Shown: piece by piece, positions 7,666 to 17,021 of the stretch
How the letters are laid out: every line of letters begins with the position of its first letter
Numbering within the stretch: the stretch's first letter is position 1
NCBI GenBank assembly: GCA_001604035.1
Contig: LVAK01000075.1
Span: forward strand, 1-35,568
DNA: 35,568 nucleotides
Origin: Clostridiales bacterium Firm_05
Lineage (GTDB): Bacteria > Bacillota > Clostridia > Oscillospirales > Ruminococcaceae
Direction of reading: 5' to 3'
Notes under the pieces: model-generated
Database searches by the model: none
Seen by the model: the letters and a program-made list of their open reading frames with translations, nothing else
What the model was told of the DNA's origin: nothing
Position numbers and translations under genes: made by a program

Positions 7666-7704
7666 TGATAATTGCGAAACTGTAATCATTTTTTGTACGG
7701 TCGG

Positions 7705-7749
7705 TAAAAAAACAGCGGCATAGACGAGTATGACAGCCTGCCTATGCCG
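7705..7749 (-). terminator. Terminator at the end of the surface-fibre operon
   Basis: On the minus strand, CGGCATAG (7749-7742) pairs with CTATGCCG (7723-7716) around an 18-base loop. The run TTTTTTT (7712-7706) follows within four bases. It sits 10 bp past the stop of the last gene of the operon. Confidence 0.8.
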
Positions 7750-7758
7750 TTTGTTTAA

Positions 7759-8433
7759 TTATGTCTGATCGTCCCAGCGTGGAGCGGAGCTTTCTCCGTC
7801 TACGGTCTGGATAGCATCAGCAAGAACATCTACGTGCAGTTCGAGTCCTGCTGCTTTTGCCTTCTGGTATACATCCGGGGATAATTCCACCTTTTTCAGC
7901 AATTCCTTTTTGCTGTTGCCGGAGCTTATCGGCACCTTTGATTCAAAGATGCCTTCGCCCTTATAAGTCCAGTTATCACTCCAGTTTTCTGTTAAATACA
8001 GCGTTATAAGCGGAATACCGGAGCTGTTCCTGAACAGGAGCTTTTCTGCGTTTTCATCAGAGCTGTCGATAACAATAGTTTTAAAATCTGCAATATTTCC
8101 GTTTACTCCGGCACAGACTGCTCCGTCTTTGTACCACATAGGTACAAACCTTGCACGCAGATATTCGCCGTTTGGGTTTTCCTCCTCACTGATAGCTGCG
8201 GATTTTTCCACGCTGTAGTTACCGTTTGCGTCAGTGGTATCCGGGAATGTATAGGTCTGAGTCTGGGTATCATCGGAGTGCCCTTTTTCCTCGATCTGAA
8301 CATTTGCTTCAGCAGGGGAAAACTGGTTTCCTTTAGACTTGCTGTGGTACATTGCTGTAAATGCGATCAGAGGAGCGATGAACAAAACAGCAGCAATGCT
8401 GGCAATAACAGCGATTTTTTTCTTATTACCCAT
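7759..8433 (-). CDS. TasA-like (SipW-dependent type) small secreted subunit
   Basis: The 224-residue protein has an N-terminal hydrophobic segment (residues 7-27) ending in a SipW-type rather than a standard signal region (FTAMYHSKSKGNQFSP). The body shares landmarks with the 446-residue matrix protein of the same locus: VEKSAAISEEENPNGEYLRARFVPMW resembles its KDVSAVNTGNVDAFVRLGLL, NWSDNWTYK resembles DDWKENWTYK, and LHVDVLADAIQTVD resembles YDLTVVLDSVQVTPD. It is therefore probably the third TasA/BsaA-like component, perhaps a minor or terminal subunit. It starts 17 bp after the giant adhesin gene with a GGAGGAG site and is the last gene before the terminator. The assignment rests on these visual similarities only. 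Confidence 0.6.
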   Translation of the reverse strand: MGNKKKIAVIASIAAVLFIAPLIAFTAMYHSKSKGNQFSPAEANVQIEEKGHSDDTQTQTYTFPDTTDANGNYSVEKSAAISEEENPNGEYLRARFVPMWYKDGAVCAGVNGNIADFKTIVIDSSDENAEKLLFRNSSGIPLITLYLTENWSDNWTYKGEGIFESKVPISSGNSKKELLKKVELSPDVYQKAKAAGLELHVDVLADAIQTVDGESSAPRWDDQT

Positions 8434-8450
8434 TCAGCACTCCTCCTTTC

Positions 8451-11400
8451 TTATTGAAATCTTATGATATTTTTCGCCCATGCCTGTGAACTGAGGTAGG
8501 CAAATTCAGTTTCACTGTTTGTGAAGCTGGCTGTTGGACGGTACTGGCCCGAGAGATTATCCGTGTCATTTACGAATTGATTTGCCCTGACATCGGTCAC
8601 TGAAAAGATAACAGAGCCGTCATCCTGTCCCTGTGCGATAGGTGTGCCGTATCCCTTGTAGACGTTGGAGCCCGTCCAGAAGTCATAGTCTGTTCCTGAC
8701 CATTCTGTAACTTCTGTTACACGGTAAATGCCGTCCTTCTGAACATGAACAGTTTGTCTGCCGTTAAGTATACGGGCAGGCATCGGATAGGTCTCGGTTC
8801 GTCCGTTATTCTGATACGTTTTAGTGATTACAACATTGTCGCCGCTTCCGCTGAATGAAGAATACGGATAAGCGTCATTGTCGTCGCTGTGATAGAAGCT
8901 GTAGTTATAGTCTTCGCCGCCCACTGTAATGCTGCTGTCGTCGGTATATACCATCTGCTGGCCGCAGCTCAGTGTAACATAGAATGTATCTGTGGGAACA
9001 GAGGAGAAATCGGTGGTGCCCTCATTAAAACGATCCACCTTGAAGATGAAGCGCTGTTCCGTATCACTGCTGTGGATATTCTTGTCGACAAAGATTATCT
9101 TTTCGATATCGAAGAAGTAGTCTGTTTGTTCGAGAGTATTCGGAATGGATATCGTACAGGCGTATTCATCGCCGTTATTTTTTGTAAGCGTCACTCCGTC
9201 CTGGTTTGTGATAACGCCGTTTGCATCCGTTGCGGTGATACCGTAGATCTCTATATCGTCATTCCTGATCGTGAATACAACGTCCTCGGCTTTGCGGTAT
9301 CCGCCCTGGGACTGAGTTTCCTCAAGGAAATATTTTCCGGGAGGAAGACTTTGGTTTATCCTTGGGATGACACCATTTGCATCTGTTACAAGATCTTCAT
9401 ATCCGTCAAGCGGCTGATAATCCTTTACAATACCTCCGACACCGTTTACTCCACGGTACAGAGCGAAATGAACACCTTCCAGCTTCAGTGAGGCATCTCT
9501 TGAGTCGACTTTTAGAGCCTGAAGTGTGAAATTCTTGTTGTATACGTTGATATAGGCATTAAATTCGTCGTCTGGAAGTGCCGGGAGATCCCAGTCCTCC
9601 CAGTGGCTGTCGTTGCCGGATAATGTGACGGAATATATCGGCTCCTCATCAGTTCCTGTATTGTGGATCTGGAACGTTACCGGATTCGGCAGGCCGATAT
9701 AATGTGTCGGTGATGCTATTTCTGTCAGAACGTAATCTGTATCAAACACATAATCGTACAGGATAGTGATCTTTCCGTTAGCATCTGAAGTGAACAGTCC
9801 GATATCCGTATCTCCTCTTGTAAGCTTGAATTTGCCGTTTGCAAGGGGAAGTTCCTTTCTCTCCTTCATATCATAAAGTGATATGACCACACCGCCCGAG
9901 CGTGTATTAGTAACAGTATCTGTACGGGTGTTGTCCAACTGGCTTGAAGAGGAGGTCACTTCGCCCCTGGTGTAATTTACGGTGTAAGAGATCTGATCAG
10001 TGATATTGGTTTTAGAGGTAGCGCTGATAGTAGTTTTGTTTCCGTCGAACAGAGGAGTAAGGCTGTCATAGCTTGTTACATTGCCGTCTGCGTCCACAGT
10101 TGGATTGACGAGCTGCACCTCATATACAGCATAATTGTCAAGAGTACGGGCGTTGCCGAAGCTGTCTGTACCAAGGGATTTCATAAAGAATCTTGCAGAT
10201 GTCTGGTCGGCGCTGTCGATGCTGCCGCCTTTTATCTGTTTAATGAATCCGGGGACAAGCTGCGGATCGACATATTCTCCGTCGTTATTGCGGTCGTAAA
10301 CGTAGAGCGCCATATAGACCGAGTCGTGATACTTGGTAAAGTCCTTGTCTGTCCAGGATTTTATGGCTTCGATCTCAAAGCCCCTCTGGTTGATAACGTT
10401 CATCTGAGGGGAATCTTCCTTCTTGATCCAGCCGATGTTCTCCGACTCACTTGTATCTGTAATATACGAGCCCTCCACACGTTCGTATTCCACACAATCA
10501 TATCCGATCGGTCTTTCAGCGGAAGAATCTCTCTCCTCAACCTTGAATTTTGCGCCGACAGGAATATGCGGTACATGGACTGTATACCATGCCGGAATCT
10601 TGGATATCTGTCCGTTCATTGAGGATTCAAATGTGGGGATACTGTCAGTGATGACCTTCCTCTGGATGATCTTCTGCTGGTCGGTCAGTTCGGTATTGCT
10701 GTTGATAGCAGATATCTCGTCATCCAACTCGGATTTTAACAAATTTGTAGAAATGAACTTCTGCTGAGAAGCGTCCCATCTGCAATAATAGCCGTCAGGA
10801 TCTGTGACGTTGTATTCGTACATATTTGTCAGCTGAAGATCACCGGTAACACCGTCAGACAGATACAGACGGAATGAGAAAGTGGTCTGGTCATCTTCGG
10901 GCAGTATCTTATGGCTGTCTTCATATGCCTTCTGCTGCTCTTTCGGCAGGCTGTTCTTGTAGTCGATATCATAGGTGTCGTCGAAGAGCTTTTTCTGGAA
11001 TGACAGCGTTCTTAGCGAAGCCGGATCAACATGGTTGTCAAAGGTGACATTTGTTCTTTCCGATACCTGTATCCAGCCGGACTCTATAGTACTTCTGCCG
11101 GATTGGCCGATAGAATCCATTGACACAGCTGTGCCGTTGACGCTTACCTTATCGTAAACATCATTGCTGATTCCGCATTCGATGATCTGGTATTCTATAG
11201 TGTTTGCCGGGAAGTGTATCTCGGCGCTTCGCTGTGGATTGATAAAGAACACTGACGGATAGGATGTTTCACTGCCCGGCGGTGTATATGATTCCAGATA
11301 ATCCACCTTCTTTGTGGAATTCTGATAGGTTACATTGATATGCTGGTCGTCATTGGTCAACAGCTTAGGTTCGCCGTTAGTCTGGTCTTTATACCATATC

Positions 11401-14400
11401 TGGTAAGGGTATTCCAGCAGTTCAAAATCCAGATCCTCAGTACCTGAGATCTGCTTTGTCAGAATAACATGACCCGGAGTAACATAGCTGAGGTTGAAGC
11501 GCATATGGAGATTTGAAGCGCCTGCGCCTCGCTCCATGTAGAATATCTTCATGGTGTGGGAGGAATAATCGTCGAATATATTTTCAAAGGTACCGTCCGA
11601 AAGTTTGCCGAAATTCTTGGATTCCAGGAACTCATCGATCTCCTCCTGCGTAGCATCGGGATTTCTTGAGGTATAATTATCGATAAATACCTGCTTCAGT
11701 GTAGTTTCGTGGCCGTTTATGACAACCTTGCCGGTAGCGAAGTTGATACTTCCGCCAAGAGCTGAATGGATTCCTCCTAAGTCGATGACCAGCTCTCCGT
11801 CAACATAGAGCCAGAAGTCATCATCGCCGGTGAATTCAAATATGATATCGTGGTTCCAGTTGTCCTTGCCGCTCGGAGTCTGTACAAAGCTTGCTTCAAG
11901 CTCCATACCGTTATAGTAATTCGGACTTGTTCCTACAGTGAGTAGCCTTTCGTACTTACGGGGATCATCCTCAGGCAGAACACCTGCATTTGGATCATTT
12001 CTGTCTGCCAGGGCACTGTACAGATTGGAAGGGTTTCTTGTTGAATAATTACCGGCAGTGATAGTGTCGTATGGCAGGAACTGTCCGTGCTTCAAGGTGT
12101 AAGCACCGTCGCCGTCAGTGGTTCCCAGCTCCTTATATACTGTAAAGTCGCCGGTCGACCGGTTCAGTGATGCAAAATTCTGGCAGCTGTCATATTCAAA
12201 GTAACCGCTGGCTTCGTAAATACTGTCAACGAAAAGGTGGTTGACAGTAGTTGCCGAATCGCCGAACAGCTCTTCCAGCGAATGATCTCCGGCAGCATTT
12301 TTAGGGTAGGTATAAATAGTATTGCCGTTTTCATCCGTTGCTGTTTCAAGGTTAGTTGCCAGCAGTCCCGGCAATGCTGATCTGTTGTGAGAGCTTGTGT
12401 AATCATCCAGGACAACATCCTGGATATTATGTGCATTGTTGTCAGGGTAAAGGGAAGTATTCTTGGCCTTTGCCGGATAATCAATCATCTTCATTTTGAT
12501 GCCGTAGTCGTTATTATCGATAGTATCGACTACTGTCAGGTTTTTATCGGGATCGACAACAGTTGCAAAGTAGAATGTTTCCGCATTGGAACGGCGGCTG
12601 GCAACGATCCTGCTGTCCTCGATATTGCCGTCATGGTTTTCATCGATCAGCGGCTTGACACCTGCGTATGCATAGCTGGGATCGTCCCAGGCCAGGAGAT
12701 CGGTGTAATATTCGCCGCCTTTTCTTCCGGGAAGATTAAGGCCGATAGGGGCGCTATCGAGAATAGTACCCTGTGTATAGTCCGGAGCGATATACAGCCC
12801 GGAATACGAATTGTACAGATCGTAATAGTTGTTGGGGGTAGTAGTGTTTTCCCAGTAGTACTCTGAGAAGTCCCACATCATGGTGTTGATCCTTCCGCCT
12901 ACCCACATTATATCGTCTCCTCGTTCAAAGCAGGGGACAAGTGAGCCATCGCAGTCAATGGCATAAAAGTCATATCTTTCCTTTTCAGTGTTCCATACAC
13001 GAGTATATACGATAACGCTGTCACCGTTCTGTACCTCGGATACGCTTACCTTTTTTGCGGAATATGTGACCTGATCTTCATTTTCGATAGTGGATTTCTG
13101 TACGAAAGCCAGGTACGAGCCGGTGCCGGCTGTGAAAGAATCGCTGTTGTTATCATAGGTCAGGGATTTTCCGTTATCTGCGGTCAGTTTGATCCTGCCT
13201 GCATTATTGGGCTGGACAGTGATCTCCTGAGGGGTATCGCTGACAGTGACGCTGCTGTTTGAGATGTTCAGGTATTTCGGGGAGCCGTTTATCATCGTAT
13301 AGATGAAATACCGGTCTTCAGCTGCGTTCTGGAAGGTCCAGACCGTGGCATCGATATCCTCTGTAACATAGAGTGTATCTGTACCTCCGCCTTCTCTGCG
13401 GACTACCCATGAGAGCATTTCAACAGAATTATCATCGTTGGCCATCAGGCCCTCACCGAGGGTTCCGCCCTGATAGTTCATAAGGGCATAGGACTTGCCG
13501 TCGAGCTTATACGGGTCATCTTCACCCTCGAAGATCGTCAGCCAGGCTAAGTTGGCATCGCTGCTGTTTTTGTATGCTACGACGCTCTGGATATTGTTTT
13601 TATTATCAGCGACCCAATAATACTTTTCTGTCGTATTGTTTGGCCGCACGAGAGTTGCATAGATCTTGACCTGACCTGTTGATGTGATGGCATCTGTTTT
13701 GAAAACAGTTGCATCAGATTCATTATCAACGAGATATAATGCAGCTCTGTCAGTGTTTGAGCCGCCGTTGTTTCCATAGGTTCCGGTGACATCTGAGTAA
13801 AGGTATTTTTTTGTGCTGCCGTCCATGATGTAGATGTAGAAGTTATTGTCGCCTTCTGCCTTCTTGAAGTACAGTTTAACAGCACTTGCCTTATCATTTT
13901 TAGCTGTGAGCTTAAAGCCCTGTCTGCCGCCCTGATCGTCGATGACCATTGTGCTGCCGGAAAAATAATACGGACCTCGGGAACCGTTTGGCGGATCGAA
14001 GGTGACAAATGCATAAAAGCCCTCTTCGCCTCTTTCAGCAAGCTTGGTAAGGAAATCGCTCTGTTCATTGATAACATTATCCACGATCTCGTATACACTG
14101 AATCCGGTAGCAAAAAAGCTGATCCTGCCATTTTCTGCGGTGAAATCAAAGATCTGCTCTCTGGAGCCGTCATCGCAGATATGCCAGAGGGTGATGTTTT
14201 CTGTGATGACCGGGTCAACTATTTCGACCTTGATAGGATTTTCTGCGTCCGGCTGATATTCGTTTTCGCCGTTTGTGATAGTGATATCATAAGCCGCAAT
14301 ACCGCTGTGTTCATCGGAAACATCAACTGCTGAAGCCTCTGCGCCTTCAGGCATAAGTCCGTCCAGAGTAACGACCTTTTCGTCTGCATATTCGTCCGGA

Positions 14401-14600
14401 TAGAGCTCGAATATCTGATATGTAAGCTCAGCTTCCGTTTGAGTTGCCGCTTCTGTAGTCATTTCCTCTGTTGAAGCCTCTGTGACAGCAAAAGTTGGTT
14501 CTGTGGCAAGCTCTTCCGCATAGACCGACGTTATATTTGACGTTGTCAGGGCTGCCGCAAACAGCAGGCTGACTGTTCTTTTTACAATATTATCAAACAT
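8451..14600 (-). CDS. Giant fibro-slime / SpaA-type surface adhesin, 2049 residues
   Basis: This is the largest product of the fibre locus. A standard signal peptide (cleavage expected after SVYA, residue 28) is followed by an acidic N-terminal domain to about residue 185 and several beta-rich repeats. A fibro-slime domain lies around residues 900-1030, containing GDDDFWLYVDGELVIDLGG and HSALGGS. C-terminal to it are Cna_B/SpaA-like pilin domains. One lies near residue 1570 (GVVISLYDMKERKELPLANGKFKL). Another lies near 1690 (TLQALKVDSRDASLKLEGVHFAL), with the KVD lysine and a YFLEET glutamate expected for an intramolecular isopeptide bond. The C-terminus ends AWAKNIIRFQ with no LPXTG-like motif, membrane segment or basic tail, so its mode of attachment is unexplained. 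AAAGGAAG precedes the start. It lies between two TasA-like genes. Cell adhesion or biofilm function is inferred from domain types. Confidence 0.85.
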   Translation of the reverse strand: MFDNIVKRTVSLLFAAALTTSNITSVYAEELATEPTFAVTEASTEEMTTEAATQTEAELTYQIFELYPDEYADEKVVTLDGLMPEGAEASAVDVSDEHSGIAAYDITITNGENEYQPDAENPIKVEIVDPVITENITLWHICDDGSREQIFDFTAENGRISFFATGFSVYEIVDNVINEQSDFLTKLAERGEEGFYAFVTFDPPNGSRGPYYFSGSTMVIDDQGGRQGFKLTAKNDKASAVKLYFKKAEGDNNFYIYIMDGSTKKYLYSDVTGTYGNNGGSNTDRAALYLVDNESDATVFKTDAITSTGQVKIYATLVRPNNTTEKYYWVADNKNNIQSVVAYKNSSDANLAWLTIFEGEDDPYKLDGKSYALMNYQGGTLGEGLMANDDNSVEMLSWVVRREGGGTDTLYVTEDIDATVWTFQNAAEDRYFIYTMINGSPKYLNISNSSVTVSDTPQEITVQPNNAGRIKLTADNGKSLTYDNNSDSFTAGTGSYLAFVQKSTIENEDQVTYSAKKVSVSEVQNGDSVIVYTRVWNTEKERYDFYAIDCDGSLVPCFERGDDIMWVGGRINTMMWDFSEYYWENTTTPNNYYDLYNSYSGLYIAPDYTQGTILDSAPIGLNLPGRKGGEYYTDLLAWDDPSYAYAGVKPLIDENHDGNIEDSRIVASRRSNAETFYFATVVDPDKNLTVVDTIDNNDYGIKMKMIDYPAKAKNTSLYPDNNAHNIQDVVLDDYTSSHNRSALPGLLATNLETATDENGNTIYTYPKNAAGDHSLEELFGDSATTVNHLFVDSIYEASGYFEYDSCQNFASLNRSTGDFTVYKELGTTDGDGAYTLKHGQFLPYDTITAGNYSTRNPSNLYSALADRNDPNAGVLPEDDPRKYERLLTVGTSPNYYNGMELEASFVQTPSGKDNWNHDIIFEFTGDDDFWLYVDGELVIDLGGIHSALGGSINFATGKVVINGHETTLKQVFIDNYTSRNPDATQEEIDEFLESKNFGKLSDGTFENIFDDYSSHTMKIFYMERGAGASNLHMRFNLSYVTPGHVILTKQISGTEDLDFELLEYPYQIWYKDQTNGEPKLLTNDDQHINVTYQNSTKKVDYLESYTPPGSETSYPSVFFINPQRSAEIHFPANTIEYQIIECGISNDVYDKVSVNGTAVSMDSIGQSGRSTIESGWIQVSERTNVTFDNHVDPASLRTLSFQKKLFDDTYDIDYKNSLPKEQQKAYEDSHKILPEDDQTTFSFRLYLSDGVTGDLQLTNMYEYNVTDPDGYYCRWDASQQKFISTNLLKSELDDEISAINSNTELTDQQKIIQRKVITDSIPTFESSMNGQISKIPAWYTVHVPHIPVGAKFKVEERDSSAERPIGYDCVEYERVEGSYITDTSESENIGWIKKEDSPQMNVINQRGFEIEAIKSWTDKDFTKYHDSVYMALYVYDRNNDGEYVDPQLVPGFIKQIKGGSIDSADQTSARFFMKSLGTDSFGNARTLDNYAVYEVQLVNPTVDADGNVTSYDSLTPLFDGNKTTISATSKTNITDQISYTVNYTRGEVTSSSSQLDNTRTDTVTNTRSGGVVISLYDMKERKELPLANGKFKLTRGDTDIGLFTSDANGKITILYDYVFDTDYVLTEIASPTHYIGLPNPVTFQIHNTGTDEEPIYSVTLSGNDSHWEDWDLPALPDDEFNAYINVYNKNFTLQALKVDSRDASLKLEGVHFALYRGVNGVGGIVKDYQPLDGYEDLVTDANGVIPRINQSLPPGKYFLEETQSQGGYRKAEDVVFTIRNDDIEIYGITATDANGVITNQDGVTLTKNNGDEYACTISIPNTLEQTDYFFDIEKIIFVDKNIHSSDTEQRFIFKVDRFNEGTTDFSSVPTDTFYVTLSCGQQMVYTDDSSITVGGEDYNYSFYHSDDNDAYPYSSFSGSGDNVVITKTYQNNGRTETYPMPARILNGRQTVHVQKDGIYRVTEVTEWSGTDYDFWTGSNVYKGYGTPIAQGQDDGSVIFSVTDVRANQFVNDTDNLSGQYRPTASFTNSETEFAYLSSQAWAKNIIRFQ

Positions 14601-14643
14601 TACGTCATCTTCCTTTCATCAGATTCTGTTATGTAAAGAATTG

Positions 14644-15495
14644 TTACTCTTCAGCCTTGAAGGCGCTGACCGCACCCTGTGTTATCACATTATCTTCGGA
14701 ATCGGTTATGTCATGGACAGTGAGCCCGTTCGGATAATTCGAGGCAGGTATTCCCTGTGCTACAAGAGTTATGTCGTATTTCTGATCGAATACGCCGAGA
14801 TAATCTTTCTTGTAGATCGGTATGCTGATATAATCGAACAGCTTATCTGTGGGATCGCCGGGCGATACGATCTTCATATTCTCAGCATCTCCGCCGGTAA
14901 AATAGAAATCGTAGCAGACAGTCCCATCAGTATCTGTGACGATATCCAGTATATAATTTTCATTATTGCATTTTGTTATAGTCCATGTATGGGGCTCGCC
15001 GGTGGTATCCATATCAAACAGCGGCAGATCGTCATCTGTTGAAGGAGTTCCGTTGTTCATAGTTATGGAATCAAGGATAAGATTCAGCCTTCTTCCGGCA
15101 AGCTGGGGATCATTCGTGTCATCGTAATTGCTGTTGTAAGTGTCATTGCCCGGTACAAATGTCCTTGGAACGACAGTCATGCGCAGCCTGATATACTCAT
15201 CTACCTGACCGTTATTCATAGCGTAGGGATCCTTCGGGATCATCATGCCCGGCTCAGAGGCCTGAGCCATTGATTCGCCGGTGCGGTCCCACTCCGGCTC
15301 AAGGAGCAGGATGTCGCCGCTTTTGCCGTCCATTCTGTTTGTAGCGGAATCCTGGCTGTGAAAATATGAAAAGATGCCTGACAGGAGCAGGATATAAACA
15401 ATGAAAAATGCCGCAGCAGCAGTGATCTTCTGGCGCTTGCTGCCGTGAAATATCCTATGCAGGGCATTGTTTGCTTTCAGGTATATAGCATTCAC
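14644..15495 (-). CDS. TasA-like (SipW-dependent type) secreted or membrane subunit
   Basis: A basic N-terminus (NALHRIFHGSKRQK) precedes one hydrophobic segment (about residues 28-46). The extracellular part then begins with LLEPEWDRTGESMAQASEPG, then KDPYAMNNGQVDEYIRLRMTV. The pattern E-P-x-W, P-G, K-D-P, N-x-G-x-x-D-x-y-(V/I)-R is what SipW-dependent TasA/BsaA-like proteins show near their mature N-terminus. I place the start at the GTG at 15495, which follows AAAGGAG by 8 nt (283 residues). The upstream GTG at 15504 overlaps that ribosome site. The gene sits directly after a SipW-like peptidase and before the giant adhesin, so it is the likely substrate of that peptidase. Confidence 0.65.
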   Translation of the reverse strand: MNAIYLKANNALHRIFHGSKRQKITAAAAFFIVYILLLSGIFSYFHSQDSATNRMDGKSGDILLLEPEWDRTGESMAQASEPGMMIPKDPYAMNNGQVDEYIRLRMTVVPRTFVPGNDTYNSNYDDTNDPQLAGRRLNLILDSITMNNGTPSTDDDLPLFDMDTTGEPHTWTITKCNNENYILDIVTDTDGTVCYDFYFTGGDAENMKIVSPGDPTDKLFDYISIPIYKKDYLGVFDQKYDITLVAQGIPASNYPNGLTVHDITDSEDNVITQGAVSAFKAEE

Positions 15496-15533
15496 AGAGA
15501 TCACTCCTTTCCTTCAGACATTCTGGGATAAGC

Positions 15534-16031
15534 TTAATTGTCAGCGGTATCAGCTCCGCTGTTGTCTTTTTTCTTATACATCCTGCCCATTATAAACAAG
15601 AGGAGCAGTGCGGCCGCAATGGTGATCTTTCCGGCTGTCGTCTTGAAAAAACCGAACAGCTCACCGACCTTGGGCAGGGCAAAAACGGTCTTGCCGATGT
15701 AATTATTTTCCGTTACCACATCCGGGTCTTCGGTATTGTTTTCATCACCCTTGGTATGTATCCCTTCTGCTGTGACGCTGATCGCTCTGTGGGTGACGAA
15801 GGTATCGTCATCTACCTTGAAGGAGATGATATCACCGGTCTCTATATTGTCAAATTTACTGTATGTACTGACAAAGCAGACGCAGCCTACGGGGAGCTGA
15901 TCTCCCATTGAGCCTGATCTGACATGATAGAACCGTATCCCGCATAAATAGAGGACTATAAGGATGATACCAATGGTTATTACTATCGTTGATAGTATCT
16001 CATATATTGTATTAAATATCTTTCTCGCCAT
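15534..16031 (-). CDS. sipW: SipW-like signal peptidase I (ER-type, Ser/His), second copy
   Basis: This 165-residue membrane peptidase has a transmembrane segment at 10-30. The catalytic serine motif is HVRSGSMGD (Ser41), and VTHRAIS supplies His81 where bacterial-type enzymes have lysine. A TKGDENNTEDP box and a C-terminal transmembrane segment (about 132-147) follow. The Ser/His arrangement is that of archaeal/eukaryotic-like signal peptidases such as Bacillus SipW, which process TasA. It opens the second half of the locus, after a weak terminator, and is followed 38 bp later by a TasA-like gene. The ATG at 16031 has no adjacent ribosome site; an AAGGGAG sits 19 nt upstream with a small hairpin between them. 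Confidence 0.85.
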   Translation of the reverse strand: MARKIFNTIYEILSTIVITIGIILIVLYLCGIRFYHVRSGSMGDQLPVGCVCFVSTYSKFDNIETGDIISFKVDDDTFVTHRAISVTAEGIHTKGDENNTEDPDVVTENNYIGKTVFALPKVGELFGFFKTTAGKITIAAALLLLFIMGRMYKKKDNSGADTADN

Positions 16032-16037
16032 AATATC

Positions 16038-16057
16038 GCTGCATAAGCAGCTCCCTT
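16038..16057 (-). promoter_or_regulatory. Ribosome site separated from its start codon by a small hairpin
   Basis: On the minus strand AAGGGAG (16057-16051) is followed by GCTGC, a four-base TTAT loop, GCAGC (16051-16038) and then six bases to the ATG of the second SipW gene. If the hairpin forms, the effective spacing becomes normal. An ATG in the loop region (16044) opens an out-of-frame reading of ten codons that overlaps the true start, so translation coupling is an alternative. A TATAAT-like box lies at 16066-16061 without a convincing -35 box. Confidence 0.35.
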
Positions 16058-16238
16058 TTCATTATACTGCACATCATTATTTTACCAGATACTGTCATGG
16101 CTGACGGATGCATACATAAAAACGCACCCAATTCCCCATAAGAATCAAGTGCGGCTTCAGGGCGGAAGCATACTGACTTCATGCCCTTATCGTATCTGTT
16201 AATATATATGTGTGCAGATTAGATCTGTTATAATTATG

Positions 16239-16274
16239 AAAAAATCAGCAGAGTATCATGGGGGATAGACTCTG
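16239..16274 (-). terminator. Weak internal terminator between sortase and second SipW gene
   Basis: On the minus strand CAGAGT (16274-16269) pairs with ACTCTG (16254-16249) around a 14-base loop, and six T residues follow at 16244-16239. The stem is only six pairs, so partial read-through into the second half of the locus is likely. The rest of the 246-bp gap (16032-16277) holds no gene I can support. Confidence 0.5.
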
Positions 16275-16277
16275 TTA

Positions 16278-17021
16278 TTATATTTGATCGATAACTCCGA
16301 TAAGGATACCTCTTGCATCGGTAAATTCGTAGGTGCAGGTTGAGAGTAGCAGGAGATGAAGATCATCCCGTTCTTTAAGCTCATCGGAAGTGAAAGCTGC
16401 TGTATACTGTGCGTCCGAGAAGATATAGTCGATATATTCCTCTTTCTCGGACTTGCTCAGAAACACCGCATGATAAGCAGGAGCAGTGTTCGTTGTATTC
16501 ATATATGCGAAGAAACGGACGCTGTGTTCGCCGTCCTTCATAGTCAGCGTACCTGACGGATGAGACTGAAGGAAAGCTTTATCCTTGAATAAAGCGATAT
16601 CAGCAAACATCCGCTGCTGTGACATATGATGACCGTACACGATAGAATTGAAGCCGCTGAAATCATTCTCGCAGCGATAGTCGAGGAACGGACAGCCCAG
16701 CTCATTGTTAAGCTCTCCGTCAAAGCCGTGATGGAGGTAGAAATCGTTATCATCAGCCTGACAGATCGGGTAATCGATATGGGTACCGTCTATTGTTATC
16801 CATCCGACAACAGCCGGATTGACTTCTTCCGCTTTTTTCAGTGGATCGCTGCCGTCGGGATCATGTTCCGGTCTGACTTGACTGAACAGCTCCATCTGCT
16901 CACTGTTTGCATCATCGACAGCCTTCTCGGGAAGGATATCATCGTGATAGTACCTGTAGCCGCAGTATGCTCCGGCACATATCAAAATGATAATGATAAC
17001 AAATATCACCTTGCTCTTCAT
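16278..17021 (-). CDS. srtB: Class B sortase
   Basis: This 247-residue enzyme is a membrane-anchored transpeptidase (transmembrane segment 4-20) that cleaves sorting signals and links the protein to the envelope or to another subunit. The class B fold is shown by VVGWITIDGTHIDYPI, the YGHHM motif with the catalytic His131, the LLLSTCTYEF motif with Cys229, and Arg237 in TDARGILIG. Its ATG overlaps the stop of the preceding gene in ATGA form (17018-17021). That gene encodes a protein with a PPKTG sorting signal, which makes it the obvious substrate. Similarity to the sortase working with BsaA in Clostridium perfringens biofilm loci is from general knowledge. Confidence 0.92.
   Translation of the reverse strand: MKSKVIFVIIIILICAGAYCGYRYYHDDILPEKAVDDANSEQMELFSQVRPEHDPDGSDPLKKAEEVNPAVVGWITIDGTHIDYPICQADDNDFYLHHGFDGELNNELGCPFLDYRCENDFSGFNSIVYGHHMSQQRMFADIALFKDKAFLQSHPSGTLTMKDGEHSVRFFAYMNTTNTAPAYHAVFLSKSEKEEYIDYIFSDAQYTAAFTSDELKERDDLHLLLLSTCTYEFTDARGILIGVIDQI

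Noticed and set aside
8451-8520. Sortase signal at the C-terminus of the giant adhesin
   Set aside because: No LPXTG, NPQTN or PPKTG-like motif and no hydrophobic tail is present in the last 70 residues.
8889-9491. 200-codon plus-strand frame inside the giant adhesin gene, and similar frames at 10326, 12387 and 16626
   Set aside because: They are shadows of the minus-strand genes, without ribosome sites or recognisable protein features.
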